Of a DNA stretch of 64,000 bases, positions 24,037 to 34,817 are shown one piece after another. The stretch is from Alisma plantago-aquatica. Lineage: Eukaryota; Streptophyta; Magnoliopsida; Alismatales; Alismataceae. Under the pieces are notes generated by a model, which made no database searches, had not been told where the DNA came from, and worked only from the letters and a program-made list of their open reading frames with translations. The position numbers were made by a program, and so were the translations under genes. Every line of letters starts with the position of its first letter. The stretch's first letter is position 1. The stretch is from NCBI GenBank assembly GCA_963693085.1, contig OY856410.1, positions 563,179,406-563,243,405 of the forward strand, given 5' to 3'.

Positions 24037-27000
24037 CTAATACCATGCCGAATGTCTTGCATGCTCTTCATATTGACCAATATGCCTAGAGCCAGCTATC
24101 TGGTTATCCACTCTTAAAGCATATTGCATCCATGTTATATTTTCTTTGTGGTTTAGCTCATAGTCAGCTACAAATGTTGCAAAATCGAAATTAGAAAGGT
24201 CCGCAAGACATCCAAATCGAGCATAAGAAGAAAGATCAACAGTTGTATATGATTTTGATCTAGGAAGAGACTCAGAATCATGTGACAAAGGTGTAGATGA
24301 TCTTTCGTGTTCAGAATGTGTGCGGGAGGGCTCATGACTAGAGAGAATAAAAGGATCATAGGTCTGCCCTTGAGATCTTTCATTATCATTAGTTGGATTC
24401 ACCATAGAGATATTAAATGGATAATGTGTTGTGCTTTGAATACTGGTCCCATGGGATCCACTAGAAGTATAATGACCACTCCCACAATGACCAAAGACAC
24501 TACCAATATCAGTGTTCTGCTCTGAAATTTGATAATGAGTAGGTGCAACGCAATATCCACCACTGCCCGTTCCGAATAAATCATCCATGATACTAGATCC
24601 TTCTACATTGCCAGTACTAGGACCACTAATATGCCAAGATCCCATAGATTCAGTTAAGTTATCAACGGGTGGTTGTTTTGGCACTTGAACGTGTCCTTGT
24701 TGTCCATAAGGACCATAACCATATTGTCCGTAAGGATCATAAGAATCATAACCATAACTTTGATCATAGCCATAAGGAACATAAGTCTGTGGTGGGGGCA
24801 AGCACGGCAATTGTTGTTGTTGCTCAGGCTGTGGTTGTGGCTGGCTAGAGTTATCCTTTCCTTTTCTTTGGTATTGTTTTGTAGATGCAGGCCTAGGAGG
24901 AAGATTTGCTTCTTTTCCAGTCCTTTTAAACCTTGATAAATCAACAAGAGGAGAACTTGGAGGTGGTGGAGTTCGTCTTCTGATGTGTGATCCATCTGAT
25001 GGAGCAGTAGTAGAAGAATCACCAGATGTAGACTTATCAATGTATCCTCCACCAGATGGTATGGTTGACCATGAGGATGCTTCACTTTCATCTACAGGTA
25101 GAGGGCCAAAGAAATCACCAGGATCATCCGGATCTTTCTCAAGTCCGTTGATTGCAGAGTTTGCTTGAATTCCCTCTTCTTGATTATATTGTTCTACATT
25201 AATACCCATCTAACTTGCAATTGTAGGATCAGGGTCACCACCTGATCTACCTACATCTAAAACAGGAGTATAAGTTTCCTCATTCAACCAAGCATGCATG
25301 GGATCATCATCATCGTCTCTGTCATGATAAATGTAAGCCCAATCCAATGGATCTTCAGTCATGAAGTCTTTAGTTGGCTTGCTGAATCTTTCATGAAGAT
25401 ATTTTTCTTTCAACCTTATGTTGTAACGCACATATACCAAAGTGTGCAATCGTTTTGCCCCTAGCTTGTTCCTTCTTTTTGTATGAATTAAGTTAAAGGT
25501 GCTCCAATTTCTCTCGCACCCCCCTGCAGCAGCCGTTTGGGACAACACTTTAATAGCTATACTTCTTAACTCTTCACAGTCAATTCCATATTCGACCCAC
25601 CATTCAGCTGCATATGAAAGAATATATAAAGTTAATAACCATATATGATAATTCATAGGTCTCTAATAAGAATATAAGTACTAAGTATGTAACTTCGAAT
25701 ACCAGGTGCCATCTTATCCCTTGCATATATAGCACCTTTCATCCCAAAGACGCCTTGTGCTTCCCTAAATCTCTTCATCTGTTCAAGTATATATACACAT
25801 AAATTTATAGGTCAAGATATGCTATATGATCAAGTTATTCTTATTAATACTTCATAGTAAATTATTAAGTTATAACTTACTTGCGCCACAGCTAGCAATG
25901 CCTTGTTGCTGTCATTGCCGCTGTACTTGTCAATCACTGTATGTACCGCCATTTGTAGGTCGGCTTTCAGCCCTAGATCAAGACCGTATTGGAACCTAGG
26001 ATTGAGGTAATAAGCTGGGTACGGAAAATAATTGAAGTGAGTGATAAGACAAAATAGTCAAATTTATAATGTAATTTGTAACTTGAAAGTTAATTCAAAA
26101 TCTTTACCAGCTTTGTGAAGGGGATGACTAAGCATTTTCTTCCATCTCTTATCAATTGATTCGAGGAATTGTTTACATGATTTTGGTCCCGCTGCCTCCT
26201 CTACACGTTCTCATCATGCGCATAGCCTCGTAGACATAAGGCAAGGTGGCTTTTTTGTCGCCATCCACCATTCGGAGAACATGCACAAGTGGGCTCATTA
26301 TCTTCAAACACCTTGATAGCCTTCTCCAAAAATTGTCATCATTAAGAATCTTCCTTACTGTTGTTGCCGGCTCAGATTTACTATCTGGATGACGAGCCCA
26401 TTGTTCAGATATAAACATCCTAAGAAGTCCTTGTTTCTTATCCTTTATACTTTGCATTGCAATGAAATTACTAGCAAAGCGAGTAATTCCAGGACGTACC
26501 AAATCTCCATCACAGTACTCCTTGCTTCTCATCATTGCTAGAAGAAAAGAGCGGTTATATATGAAGTTGGTGACCCTCCTCGCACTAACCATTACTTTAT
26601 TGAATAAAGTTGTTTTCCCAAAGTCTTTAAGAATCAGATCAACAGAATGTGCTGCACAAGAAGTCCAATAAAGAGAATATTTTTTAGAATCTTCAAGAAG
26701 GTTACCAGCTTTCTTGAAATTGCCACCATTGTCCGTCACAATCTGAACCACAAGCTCTTTTCCTATATCTGCAATTACACTCTCCATTAACTTGGCAAGA
26801 TATTTGTGGTCCTTGATATGTGCAGATGCATCAACAGACTTTAGAAAGTAGGTCACCCCCTCATTAAATGCTAGAAAATTTATAATTTGCCACTTTGTGC
26901 CACTTGTCCAACCATCACACATCAGAGTAACACCGAAGATAGGCCAAGTCTTTTTTCTCTGCTCATCTATCCACTCGTCTATTTCCTTCTTCTCAACAGG

Positions 27001-27882
27001 TAAGTACTTGTTCATCAACTCATGTGGAGTTGGGGCCTCAGTTCCCTTTCCATGTTGTGCACATACATCAATCATGTGTTGCATATATGGGCCAGACGCC
27101 ACATTGGGAGCAATACCATGTGCAAAAATAAATTTTCCAATAGCTTGACCTACAATCTCTTTGGCATTTTTCCAAATGCCAGTTATTGTTTTGTGTTTTG
27201 CATCCTTCCTGCGGAAAGTAGGCTCAGAAGACGTGAATTTCATGCTACGGGATCTGAAATTCTCCATTGTAGGGCTCAAGATTTGACTTCTTGTGGCTTG
27301 AGGTACACTAGATCCACCCCCTGCTTCATTAGAAGGACCAAACCCTTTGCGAGTTTCCATGAATTGTCTAATGTCATCTCTCTTATGCCTTTCCATCACA
27401 GATTCTTTCATGATTGCCCTCCATGCTTTTCTTTTGGTCGGTGTGTCAATATCACTAGGGTACACAATGCCATCATCATCATCATTGTCACTATCATCTA
27501 CACGGATGACACTAGGACCAAACAATACTTCTTTGAATCTGTTATCTCTAATTGTTTCATCAGCTCTCTTCATATCCTTTTCATTTGCCAAACCTTTAAA
27601 GTATTTCTTCACTTCATCGGGACATCTCCCACAGACTTTCACATTCTTGTCCCCTCCTGTCAGATGCTTTTTAAACCTAGAAATACCTCCACTACCAATC
27701 ACCTTGTTGCAATAGTTGCATTTTGTCTTCTGCTTACTGCCATCAACCATTTGGCAATGTGCCCATCCTGGATCAGTTTTGCCCCCAATATTAGATCTAC
27801 CACCACCACGTTCCTCCCTCTCACTCCCATCATGGCTCATCTTACCACCCTCAGATTCAGAACCAGGTAATGAAGTAGACAT
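24037..27882 (-). pseudogene. hAT transposase gene, four exons, two lesions
   Basis: Exon model on the minus strand: 27882-26108, 26014-25881, 25778-25703 and 25607-24037. All introns are GT-AG, about 90-100 bp, and phase-consistent. The N-terminus has a BED-type zinc finger (C55, C58, H73 and C84/C87 region). A DUF659/RNase-H-like core follows with CDGWTS (D323) and VTDNGGN (D384). Exon 4 holds the hATC dimerisation domain with ERNWSTF (third catalytic residue) and RNKLGAKRLHTLVYVRYN. A long Pro/Gln/Tyr/Gly-rich tail of about 390 residues follows. Near 26210 a 2-bp deletion shifts exon 1 out of frame about 35 codons before its splice site. A TAG at 25212-25210 separates the hATC part from the tail, which stays in the same frame and happens to begin ATG. 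A splice acceptor just upstream of the ATG suggests an intron in the 5' leader. The protein would cut and paste hAT elements in the nucleus. As it stands, no full-length product is predicted. Confidence 0.88.
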
Positions 27883-28744
27883 CTTGAATCACACTTTCGT
27901 AGCCTGAAATTAAAAGACATATACAAGGGTTAATATTTAATACTTTACAAAACACATGTAAATAGTAAATGTTCTTCAAATGCAACAGAAAATACACTTA
28001 TCTTTAATTTCAGACCTATATAAGTGTATCAGTTGTTAATTTAATGACCCATATACTTAATATTAAGTTATGAACATAGTACGTGTATGTGATATCAAGA
28101 TTAGAATTTTATGTTCAAAAGATTTCACATTTACTAAACAAATCAGACCTCAAATTAAGCTAATATATGCTGCAATTATTATACTAATTTTTCTAATACA
28201 TATTAGAATTGTTTATAAGTTTTTAATATTTATTCATAAAATTTCAGCTTATTAATGAATATTTAATACAAAAATTTGTAACAAACAGTAGATTATAATC
28301 AACTTTAAGTATGTTTTTCCTTTTAGTAGTGTATAACTATATAATATAAGAGTGTAATTATATAAATTTAAGTTATATTATATGTAAAATCCTAAAAAAA
28401 TGAGAATATTAAAAAAAATGAGTTTAGGAGGGGTAGGAGAGAAAAATGTGGTAGATCTACAAAAATTTAGTAAATATATGTTTAGATCTAGTAGAGAGGG
28501 AGTAGATTTACCAATTTTAGTTGTTTAATACTAACAATAGTGAGTAGATTTCAAAAAATACGATTTTGGAACAAAACTAGAAGAAAATACGAATTTAGGA
28601 TAAATTTGTGGTAGATCTAGTAGAGAAGGGGTAGATCTAGTAGAGAAAGGGTAGATCTACTATTATTAACTAAGATTAAGCAAAAAAAATCAAAATTACC
28701 TTGCTCCAAGCTCCAGCTCCTTTTTTCTTCTTCTTCAGCCACAG

Positions 28745-29106
28745 TCGTCAAAATCGCGGAATGTGTCGATGCAATATGTCGTTGTGTCGCCGGTTCGACG
28801 ACTTATTGGATTTTTTACACAGGGTTGGGCCTGTTTCGGCGACATTTGGGCCCATGTCGTCGAACCGGACCGAAATGTCGACGACATTGTAGAAAAAAGA
28901 AGTTTACATGCATTCGACGTCGCCCACTGTCGACATCGACAATTTCGACGACATTTCGCCTAATGTCGACGACATTTAAATCCACAACTGAAACTTAGCC
29001 CCGAAGTTTGGACGAGGCCGAAGTATTTGGGATTCGACTTCGCATATGGTCGAAGTTCGAAGTTTCGGCGAAATTTTGCCAAAAATCGTCGAAGTTATGT
29101 TCCATG
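28745..29106. repeat. Right subterminal repeat cluster of the hAT element
   Basis: About 20 TCGAC/GTCGA words occur in 360 bp, including GACGACATT-type units and GAAGTTCGAAGTTTCGG near the end. A 13-bp perfect inverted repeat, CCGGTTCGACGAC (28790-28802) against GTCGTCGAACCGG (28856-28868), can form a stem with a loop of about 53 nt. Motif spelling shifts from GTCGACGACATT inside to ACTTCG at the tip, matching the left end only at the tip. Confidence 0.75.
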
Positions 29107-29114
29107 ATCTCGTC

Positions 29115-30225
29115 AATTACCTAGACAGCACTAAAGTGTCGCCACGCATCTTAAAACTGGAAAAAGCTCCTAGCTTTACTGCTAATGTCCTTTAATTATG
29201 ATTAAAAACTAAGATTTTATCAAAGTAAATCATAAGTATGGTCTTGATATTTTTATCTTCTGTCTAAAACTTCTAAGACTTTACTTTTAGAGCAAATCAT
29301 TATTCTCAAACTAAATAAACGTAATTCTATTAATGCCCTTACAGGGCAACTGGATTTCGTGAATATGCAAAAATACTTTTTGCAGTGTATTGAAATATTT
29401 GCAAACAGAACAACCCCTCTCAGAGTATCGGATTTTGGCGGTCAGATATGGAGGACAATATCAAGCTGTCAGGCACGGAGAGAAGTCAGCTTTAATCGAA
29501 TACTGTGTGCATGATTGGAGCTATTTTAAGGAACCTCACAAAAAGGAAACTGCCGGGAGGTAAAATAATTTCGGATGTTACATAATTGGTAGAAAATGTC
29601 GCTTGTTTACTCCCAAAACCTATTTGGAACGACTTTGGGCTATTCAAGGTTCCACATAGGTGGCTCAAAGCCTTGATGGAATCATTTTTAAATTTCCAAA
29701 TTGATTTATTTGATGTTTGCTTTGGAGAGAGGTGAATTGTTTGTTCAGGAAAAAACCAATCCTCAAGCACTTGAAAATGTGGTGGATGATTGGAAGAAAG
29801 TCTGCCAATTTAGGGAAAGCTTTGTGATGTTTCTCTCAAGTTATGGGTCATGCAGATGTTTGCAAAGGTGGCCTAGTTTCTTTGAAATGCTACGTAAATT
29901 TCATAAATCTCAAAAGAGTAGTTGCATTCTGGCCAAGATACCCTAAAATTGTGGTGATGCTATTAATATATTAAATGGAAGGGGTCATATCTATCAATTA
30001 TAAAGCAATATTAACATAGATTCTTGCACACTAGGTATATCATGTGTTTTGTGCGGATTTATATTATACTATGAATATTGTAAGCGCAGTATTGCATCAC
30101 CTTATTTAGCTAAAGAAAAAAAAGAGGCATGTGATTAGAGTTAATAGGCATTTACATTGTATGTTAGGCAAACAGGCAAAGAAATCTGCAGAAACTTGTT
30201 CGACTAGTGTTGTATTAGGCATAGT
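29115..30225. other. Unassigned interval between two hAT elements
   Basis: I recognise no motif. Open frames at 29770-29492 (minus) and 29701-29946 (plus) overlap on opposite strands and have no domain. Confidence 0.4.
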
Positions 30226-30233
30226 GTTAAGGA

Positions 30234-31401
30234 CAAGGAAGAAAATGTCCGATTTCGACGCCGTTTCGGTAGCCACAGAAACAGAAATTTCGACAAATTT
30301 CGACGGAAATTTCGACAGATGCATTCCTGGCGTTTCGATGACTAAATGGTCGAATTATTTAGCGAAATTTTACCAGAACAATCTACTAGTGTAGATCTAC
30401 TCAAATATGCAATAATATTTCATATTGGATATGTGAGGGGGTGGGGCTCATGTGTGAGAGAAGGAAGCTGAACAATTTCAATGGCCATTTAGATGGAGAT
30501 TTTGAGGTCAATTGAATTGCGAAATGAATGAATAGTCATCATAGTTTGCAAGCACAATATATAGGCTTAAAGACACAAATTTATGGAAACATAGCATGAT
30601 CTAGAATGGTAGGACCTCTCATTAGGATGACAGGATGTAGTACATAAACAATGTCACGGTGGTATGTGAGTACTGAGGTTTATGCATCTAGTTGAACCAT
30701 GATGGTTGTCATCCTCCTTGTTAATTATACCTACATATTGGCTCATGTTTCTTTTGTTTTATACAAGCATAGATATGTCTCACTGTTAATCTCCATATGC
30801 TTACAAGTGATAAAATACATATTAATGGATTAACTCAAGCTTTGTTCATCGTCGTGTGTTTTTGTAGTGAGAGCCTATAGGAGGCAACCATGTAGTTAGA
30901 GATGTGATTGATAATGGCATACATACAAAATATCTCGATAGTCATGCTAATTTTGCGCACTATAACATAAATCATGTGACCTCAAAAATGAAAGTTAGTG
31001 GGTCATCATAGTCATAGATATCACTCCCACACACATTTTTAAATATTTCCTTTGTAGATCTTTATAGAAGTGAGAGAAATAGGAGGGAGAGGTAGAATTA
31101 GGTTAGGAAGAGAAGAAATATAACTTAGATTGCCCCTAACATGCCCAAGGAATCACATAGTAAAATCTGCAGACATTGTACCCCATTTCTCGAAATAATA
31201 GATGTATTTTTTGAAATTTCGTCGAAATGCGGACCAAATGGGCCTTTTTTTCATCGAAATTTACCTAATTTCGTCGAAATTTGAAATAATTGTCGAAATT
31301 TAAATTTTTTCTGGCGAAATTCCCTACGTACAGAAATGTAAGGCCATTTCTATGTCTGATCGTTGGCGGCATCGAAATAATTAGCGAAATTTTGAACATT
31401 G
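30234..31401. mobile_element. Non-autonomous hAT element, TTTCGAC family, copy 1
   Basis: An exact 8-bp target duplication GTTAAGGA flanks it (30226-30233 and 31402-31409). The ends are CAAGGAAGAAAATGTCCG and, reverse-complemented, CAATGTTCAAAATTTCG, followed by clusters of ATTTCGAC/GTCGAAAT at 30252-30340 and 31190-31395. It encodes nothing recognisable. Its left 150 bp are clearly related to the element at 41852-42353, down to the shared AAATTTTACCA block. CA-starting ends and TTCGAC clusters resemble the 22976-29106 element. Confidence 0.85.
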
Positions 31402-31696
31402 GTTAAGGAAGAAGAAAAAAGATCACTAAAAAGAGAAGGGATAAAAGTAATAATAAATGCTTTTAGTGCCAACAACACCGCCGCATGGATCCTCCCCATA
31501 CTTGTTAAGGCGGCAAGGCGACACGGCGTTGGGGCTGGACGCTTTGCGCCAAGGCATCGCCTAAGCGACCTTTAAAAAAAATTATTTATGTATATATTTT
31601 ATGTATATATACATGTGTCATGGTTTTTCCCCACTCATATACACACATTGTATAGTTATATATGTAGTTATCTACATATTTATACTCGATCTCCCC

Positions 31697-31697
<1 letters not shown>

Positions 31698-31746
<49 letters not shown>

Positions 31747-31757
31747 CCTGGCTTCAC

Positions 31758-31792
<35 letters not shown>
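31698..31792. repeat. Two (TA)n microsatellites
   Basis: (TA)22 at 31698-31742 and about (TA)16 at 31760-31792, separated by 17 bp. They lie inside the hAT element, and both can fold on themselves or each other. Confidence 0.95.
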
Positions 31793-31798
<6 letters not shown>

Positions 31799-32025
31799 AT
31801 GAAAAAATAACCAATTACATTTCTAATATATTATCATTGACAATAATGTCAAGGATACGAAAAGAATTATTGTAAAGAATGTAAGAGAGTGATCAACATA
31901 TAAATATATATTTATTGTCATACATAGCTACAAGTATTAAGCAATGTAATCACTATCCTTCATAGCATAGCTACTTAGTACAATCTGAATTGAAGGTGCA
32001 AACTAAGAAAAATCAAATGTGTACT

Positions 32026-32100
32026 AAGAGTATTAGATCCAGTCAAACAAAAAAAGAGTATTAGATCCAGTCAAACCCAAAAAGAGTATTAGATCCAATT
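32026..32100. repeat. 28-bp tandem repeat, nearly three units
   Basis: AAGAGTATTAGATCCA starts at 32026, 32054 and 32082. The units are nearly identical, so the expansion is recent. It lies inside the non-autonomous hAT element. Confidence 0.9.
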
Positions 32101-32613
32101 AAAAGTGATATTTGGCACATAAAATATGCAACACTATTAATTTTGAAAATTGGTGTAGCCATATCAAACATTAAAATGAGTGAATATACAACCAGACCCA
32201 CAAAACTAGGTCATTGTAGTATTATAAATAAAGCATCATCGCCTAGGCGCAGCCCTGGGGCGCCTTGCCGCTTAGGCGGCCGCCTAGGCGAGCGCCTTGA
32301 CAAGTATGATCCTCCCCGGTGTCACATCAAAGCAACACATCCTCTACCCCCTCTAAACGTGATTGTGCTACAGTCCCAACACAATCAACCGCAAAAAAAA
32401 CAGCGGTACATACAACTTATTAGAAAACACAAAGCCCTTCAAAAAGCTAAAGGCATGCAACCCATTTAACGATTTTTCATATATTATAAGGACCAATTTT
32501 TTATTTATAAAACTTAAGGAAAAAATTACATTCAACACTCCTATTGCCTTTTATATAACCTTATAGAATACACAATGACCAATACATCCAAAGTCTCAGG
32601 TGTCCTTGTACGG

Positions 32614-32932
32614 CTGCCTTCATCATCATCATCATCTAAGCCTCAATTCCAACCATGTTGGGATCGGCTACATACATCCTTCTTTTCCAATCAAGTATGT
32701 TATGGGTCATACTCTAATCAAGATGTAAAGATTTAAAATCTCTATTTATAAGCTCTTCCGCATTTAATTTAAGTCTGCCTCTTCTTCTTTTAGTTGTGCT
32801 TGACTCAATAACCTTGCATTGGTAGGTGCATTTGTCATACCATCTTAGACAGCTTCCATTCAACTTGTCCTCAATGCTCGTCGTTGAATAAAATACTAAT
32901 TTCAAACTAAAAATATAAAACATTATATGCAA
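32614..32932 (-). pseudogene. RTE-type LINE, 3' end fragment
   Basis: On the minus strand the frame reads IEDKLNGSCLRWYDK and later RRRGRLKLNAEELINRDFKSLHLD. This matches the C-terminal end of plant RTE ORF2 proteins, where EDK-RE-RLRWFGHV is followed by RGRPK-TW-E-V-KDL. The sequence after the stop contains GTAGCCGATCCCAAC, a wording typical of RTE 3' tails, and ends in a (GAT)n-type simple tail (TCATCATC on plus, 32618-32637). Only the last 300 bp are present, a typical 5'-truncated copy. Confidence 0.75.
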
Positions 32933-33955
32933 TACCTATTACACTTTTTCCTATATATTATAGATTCGACATAAAGCCTATTCGTAATTCAAAAAAAATG
33001 GAAGAAAAAAATGCAGGGAAAACCCTCTACAGCTTCATATATAGTATAGATTAGATATGAAGAGAACTTATTACTCTCCCATATCATTGGAGTTGAGTGG
33101 TTCCATAGGCATTTTGTGTGAATGCCACAGAGCCTCATGCTATTCTTTCCTCGGTAATAACCCTGGAAATAATGAACTATATAGAAAATGTTGGCTTCCC
33201 TCCGTGATAGCCCTGGAAAGTTCAAAAGTAATGCAATACTATGGTGTAACTGGTGATCGTCCTTCAAATAGTGTTCAAAGAAATGAAGAGGGTATATGCT
33301 CTTGGTGTGCATTAGAATGTACAAACCAAGGAAGTCGGCCTCACAAGGATGTAGAAAATATAGATTTTGCCAATTAGGAACTTGGAAATGATGACTGATT
33401 TGTCAACCAACATCAAAGCTCTCAAACCTGAGTAGCTATTTCAAAGATGCATTCTGGAAAGTGTGGGTTAAATATCTCATCAAACCAAGCAAAGGTGCAG
33501 AAGGAGGTATGTGTTATACATCACTAAGCTCTAATTCTAGATATTTAAAACTGATCCAATTAATTTTCAAATATTGTCTACAAAAGTGGGGCTTGGTGGT
33601 GAATGGGTAATAAAGTAACACGGAAACCCTTCTGGCATTATCATGATAACATGGAATAATTTGATCTCTTTATGAAGAAGACCAATCAATAAATCTACTC
33701 AACTAATATTTTTTATGATCCCCAAACTTCGATAGGACAAGATTTTAGAAAACATTTCATATAGAAGCAGCGATGATAAGACTGGGAGAGACGACTTTCG
33801 TGCAGTAAAAGGTTGGGAATGTTGAGATAAAGGGATGAAAGTGTATACATTGTATAAATCTCAATCTACCAAACTGGTACTTATAACCGAGTAAGAAACA
33901 AAGGGCTGGAGATTTATGTGGAAGTCGAGGAAGTCAAACTTGATGTTCATCCTTG
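32933..33955. other. Unassigned interval left of the copia element
   Basis: A plus-strand frame of 106 codons (33057-33377) contains CSWCALECTNQG but matches nothing I know, and nothing shows that it is expressed. No repeats were found. Confidence 0.35.
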
Positions 33956-33960
33956 AAAAA

Positions 33961-34142
33961 TATAGAGATATGTGTTTTCTTGAGCGTCATGTGCTTAGCA
34001 TGTGCTCCACTTATTCTATTTCTTATGTTGTTTAGTCCCATATGGGTTGCATCTTAACTAGTCTCTTTTTCTGTTTGCTATATAAGAGACTACTATGTAC
34101 ACTGTTTTATTCATTCAATAAACAACATTTCTCCACTCTACA
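33961..34142 (+). repeat. 5' LTR of the copia element
   Basis: 182 bp, starting TATAGAGATATG and ending CTCTACA. It contains TATATAAGAG (34078-34087), a likely TATA box, and AATAAA at 34119-34124 as a possible polyadenylation signal. The first two bases are TA instead of TG. The terminal inverted repeat is then TATAGAG against TGTAGAG. Confidence 0.95.
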
Positions 34143-34158
34143 TGGTATCAAGAGCAGG
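34143..34158 (+). promoter_or_regulatory. Primer-binding site (initiator tRNA-Met)
   Basis: TGGTATCAAGAGCAGG immediately follows the 5' LTR. It matches the usual TGGTATCAGAGC with one extra A. It would prime minus-strand DNA synthesis. Confidence 0.9.
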
Positions 34159-34817
34159 CCTCCATTTTCTCCCACCCTAATTTCCCACCCATGACCTAAC
34201 CCCCCAGCCGCCGTCGCCCCCCCCCCCCCCCGCCGGCGGTAGCAGCGTCCTGCCCGCTCCTTTTCTTCCCTTCTCTCCCACCTTCCCTCACCTTAATCCT
34301 CCCTAGCCGCCGCCCCCCCCCCACAACAGCCGCCCACCGCCCCACTCCACCCCTGCCGCCGCTGCTTCCAACAGCAGCCACCACCAAACAGCCACCACCA
34401 CCAGCCTCCACCACCACCCCGTGCCCTCTCCTCCTCTCTTCCTCTATCCTATCTATCCATCCATACCCTCTTCCGCCATTTTCTCCACCAAAAACAAGTT
34501 CTACACTCCTACGTAAGGCCTGAACACTTTCTATTTTTTTTACCTCTACGACCGGGCTTCCGTCAGTTCTTGTTCGGGTGTCTGCTGGCCATCTAAGTTG
34601 AGAGTCCTCTTTGTCCGTGGGTATTTCTGCCTGCGCCTCATGGGGGAACATTGAGTTTCTTCTCATGCAGGCATAGGTTTCTATGCATATTCTGCCCGTT
34701 TTCGGGTTCTTCTAATCTGCTGCGTCAGATCCCTGCTACCTCTGCCCGTTTCGGGTTCTTCTGCTCTGCCCATTAAGGGTCCCTACTGCTTCTACGGCGT
34801 CGACGTCTGCTGCTGCT
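34159..34817 (+). other. Copia leader, C-rich
   Basis: The untranslated leader between primer-binding site and gag holds runs of C at 34207-34222 and 34313-34321 and many CCGCC/CCACC words. The glycine- and arginine-rich open frame on the opposite strand is only a by-product of this composition. Variants of TGCCCGTTTTCGGGTTCTTCT repeat at about 34694 and 34743. Confidence 0.7.

Larger units (their letters stand above)
22976..29106 (-). mobile_element. Complete-length hAT transposon with TIRs and 8-bp target duplication
   Basis: ATCTCGTC occurs at 22968-22975 and 29107-29114, an exact 8-bp target duplication as expected for hAT. The termini are CATGGTGCAGAACTTCG on the left and CATGGAACATAACTTCG on the right (reverse complement), imperfect inverted repeats that both start CATGG. 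Inside each end are dense clusters of TTCGAC and ACTTCG words. A single split transposase gene on the minus strand fills the middle. At 6131 bp with both ends and target duplications it is structurally complete. Its transposase has one 2-bp deletion and one in-frame stop, so it is probably recently inactivated or rescued by other copies. Confidence 0.92.
31497..32308. mobile_element. Non-autonomous hAT element, GCCTAGGCG family
   Basis: An exact 8-bp target duplication ATCCTCCC lies at 31489-31496 and 32309-32316. The TIRs are CATACTTGTTAAGGCG on the left and CATACTTGTCAAGGCG on the right (reverse complement), 15 of 16 identical. Subterminal clusters of GGCG, GCCTAGGCG and GGCGGCCGCC occupy 31507-31566 and 32238-32300. 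The centre is AT-rich with two (TA)n tracts and a 28-bp repeat and has no coding capacity. Confidence 0.9.

Noticed and set aside
27022..27870. Long plus-strand open frame of 282 codons
   Set aside because: It is antisense to exon 1 of the hAT transposase, whose BED and DUF659 motifs are unambiguous on the minus strand.
31588..31875. Open frame rich in Ile-Tyr
   Set aside because: It translates TA microsatellites inside a non-coding hAT element.
33057..33377. 106-codon open frame with several cysteines
   Set aside because: No family recognised, no splice or expression support; length is within chance for this DNA, so only mentioned in the interval entry.
34196..34666. Minus-strand glycine- and arginine-rich open frame
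   Set aside because: It is the complement of the C-rich leader of the copia element; its composition follows from CCGCC/CCACC runs and it has no domain.
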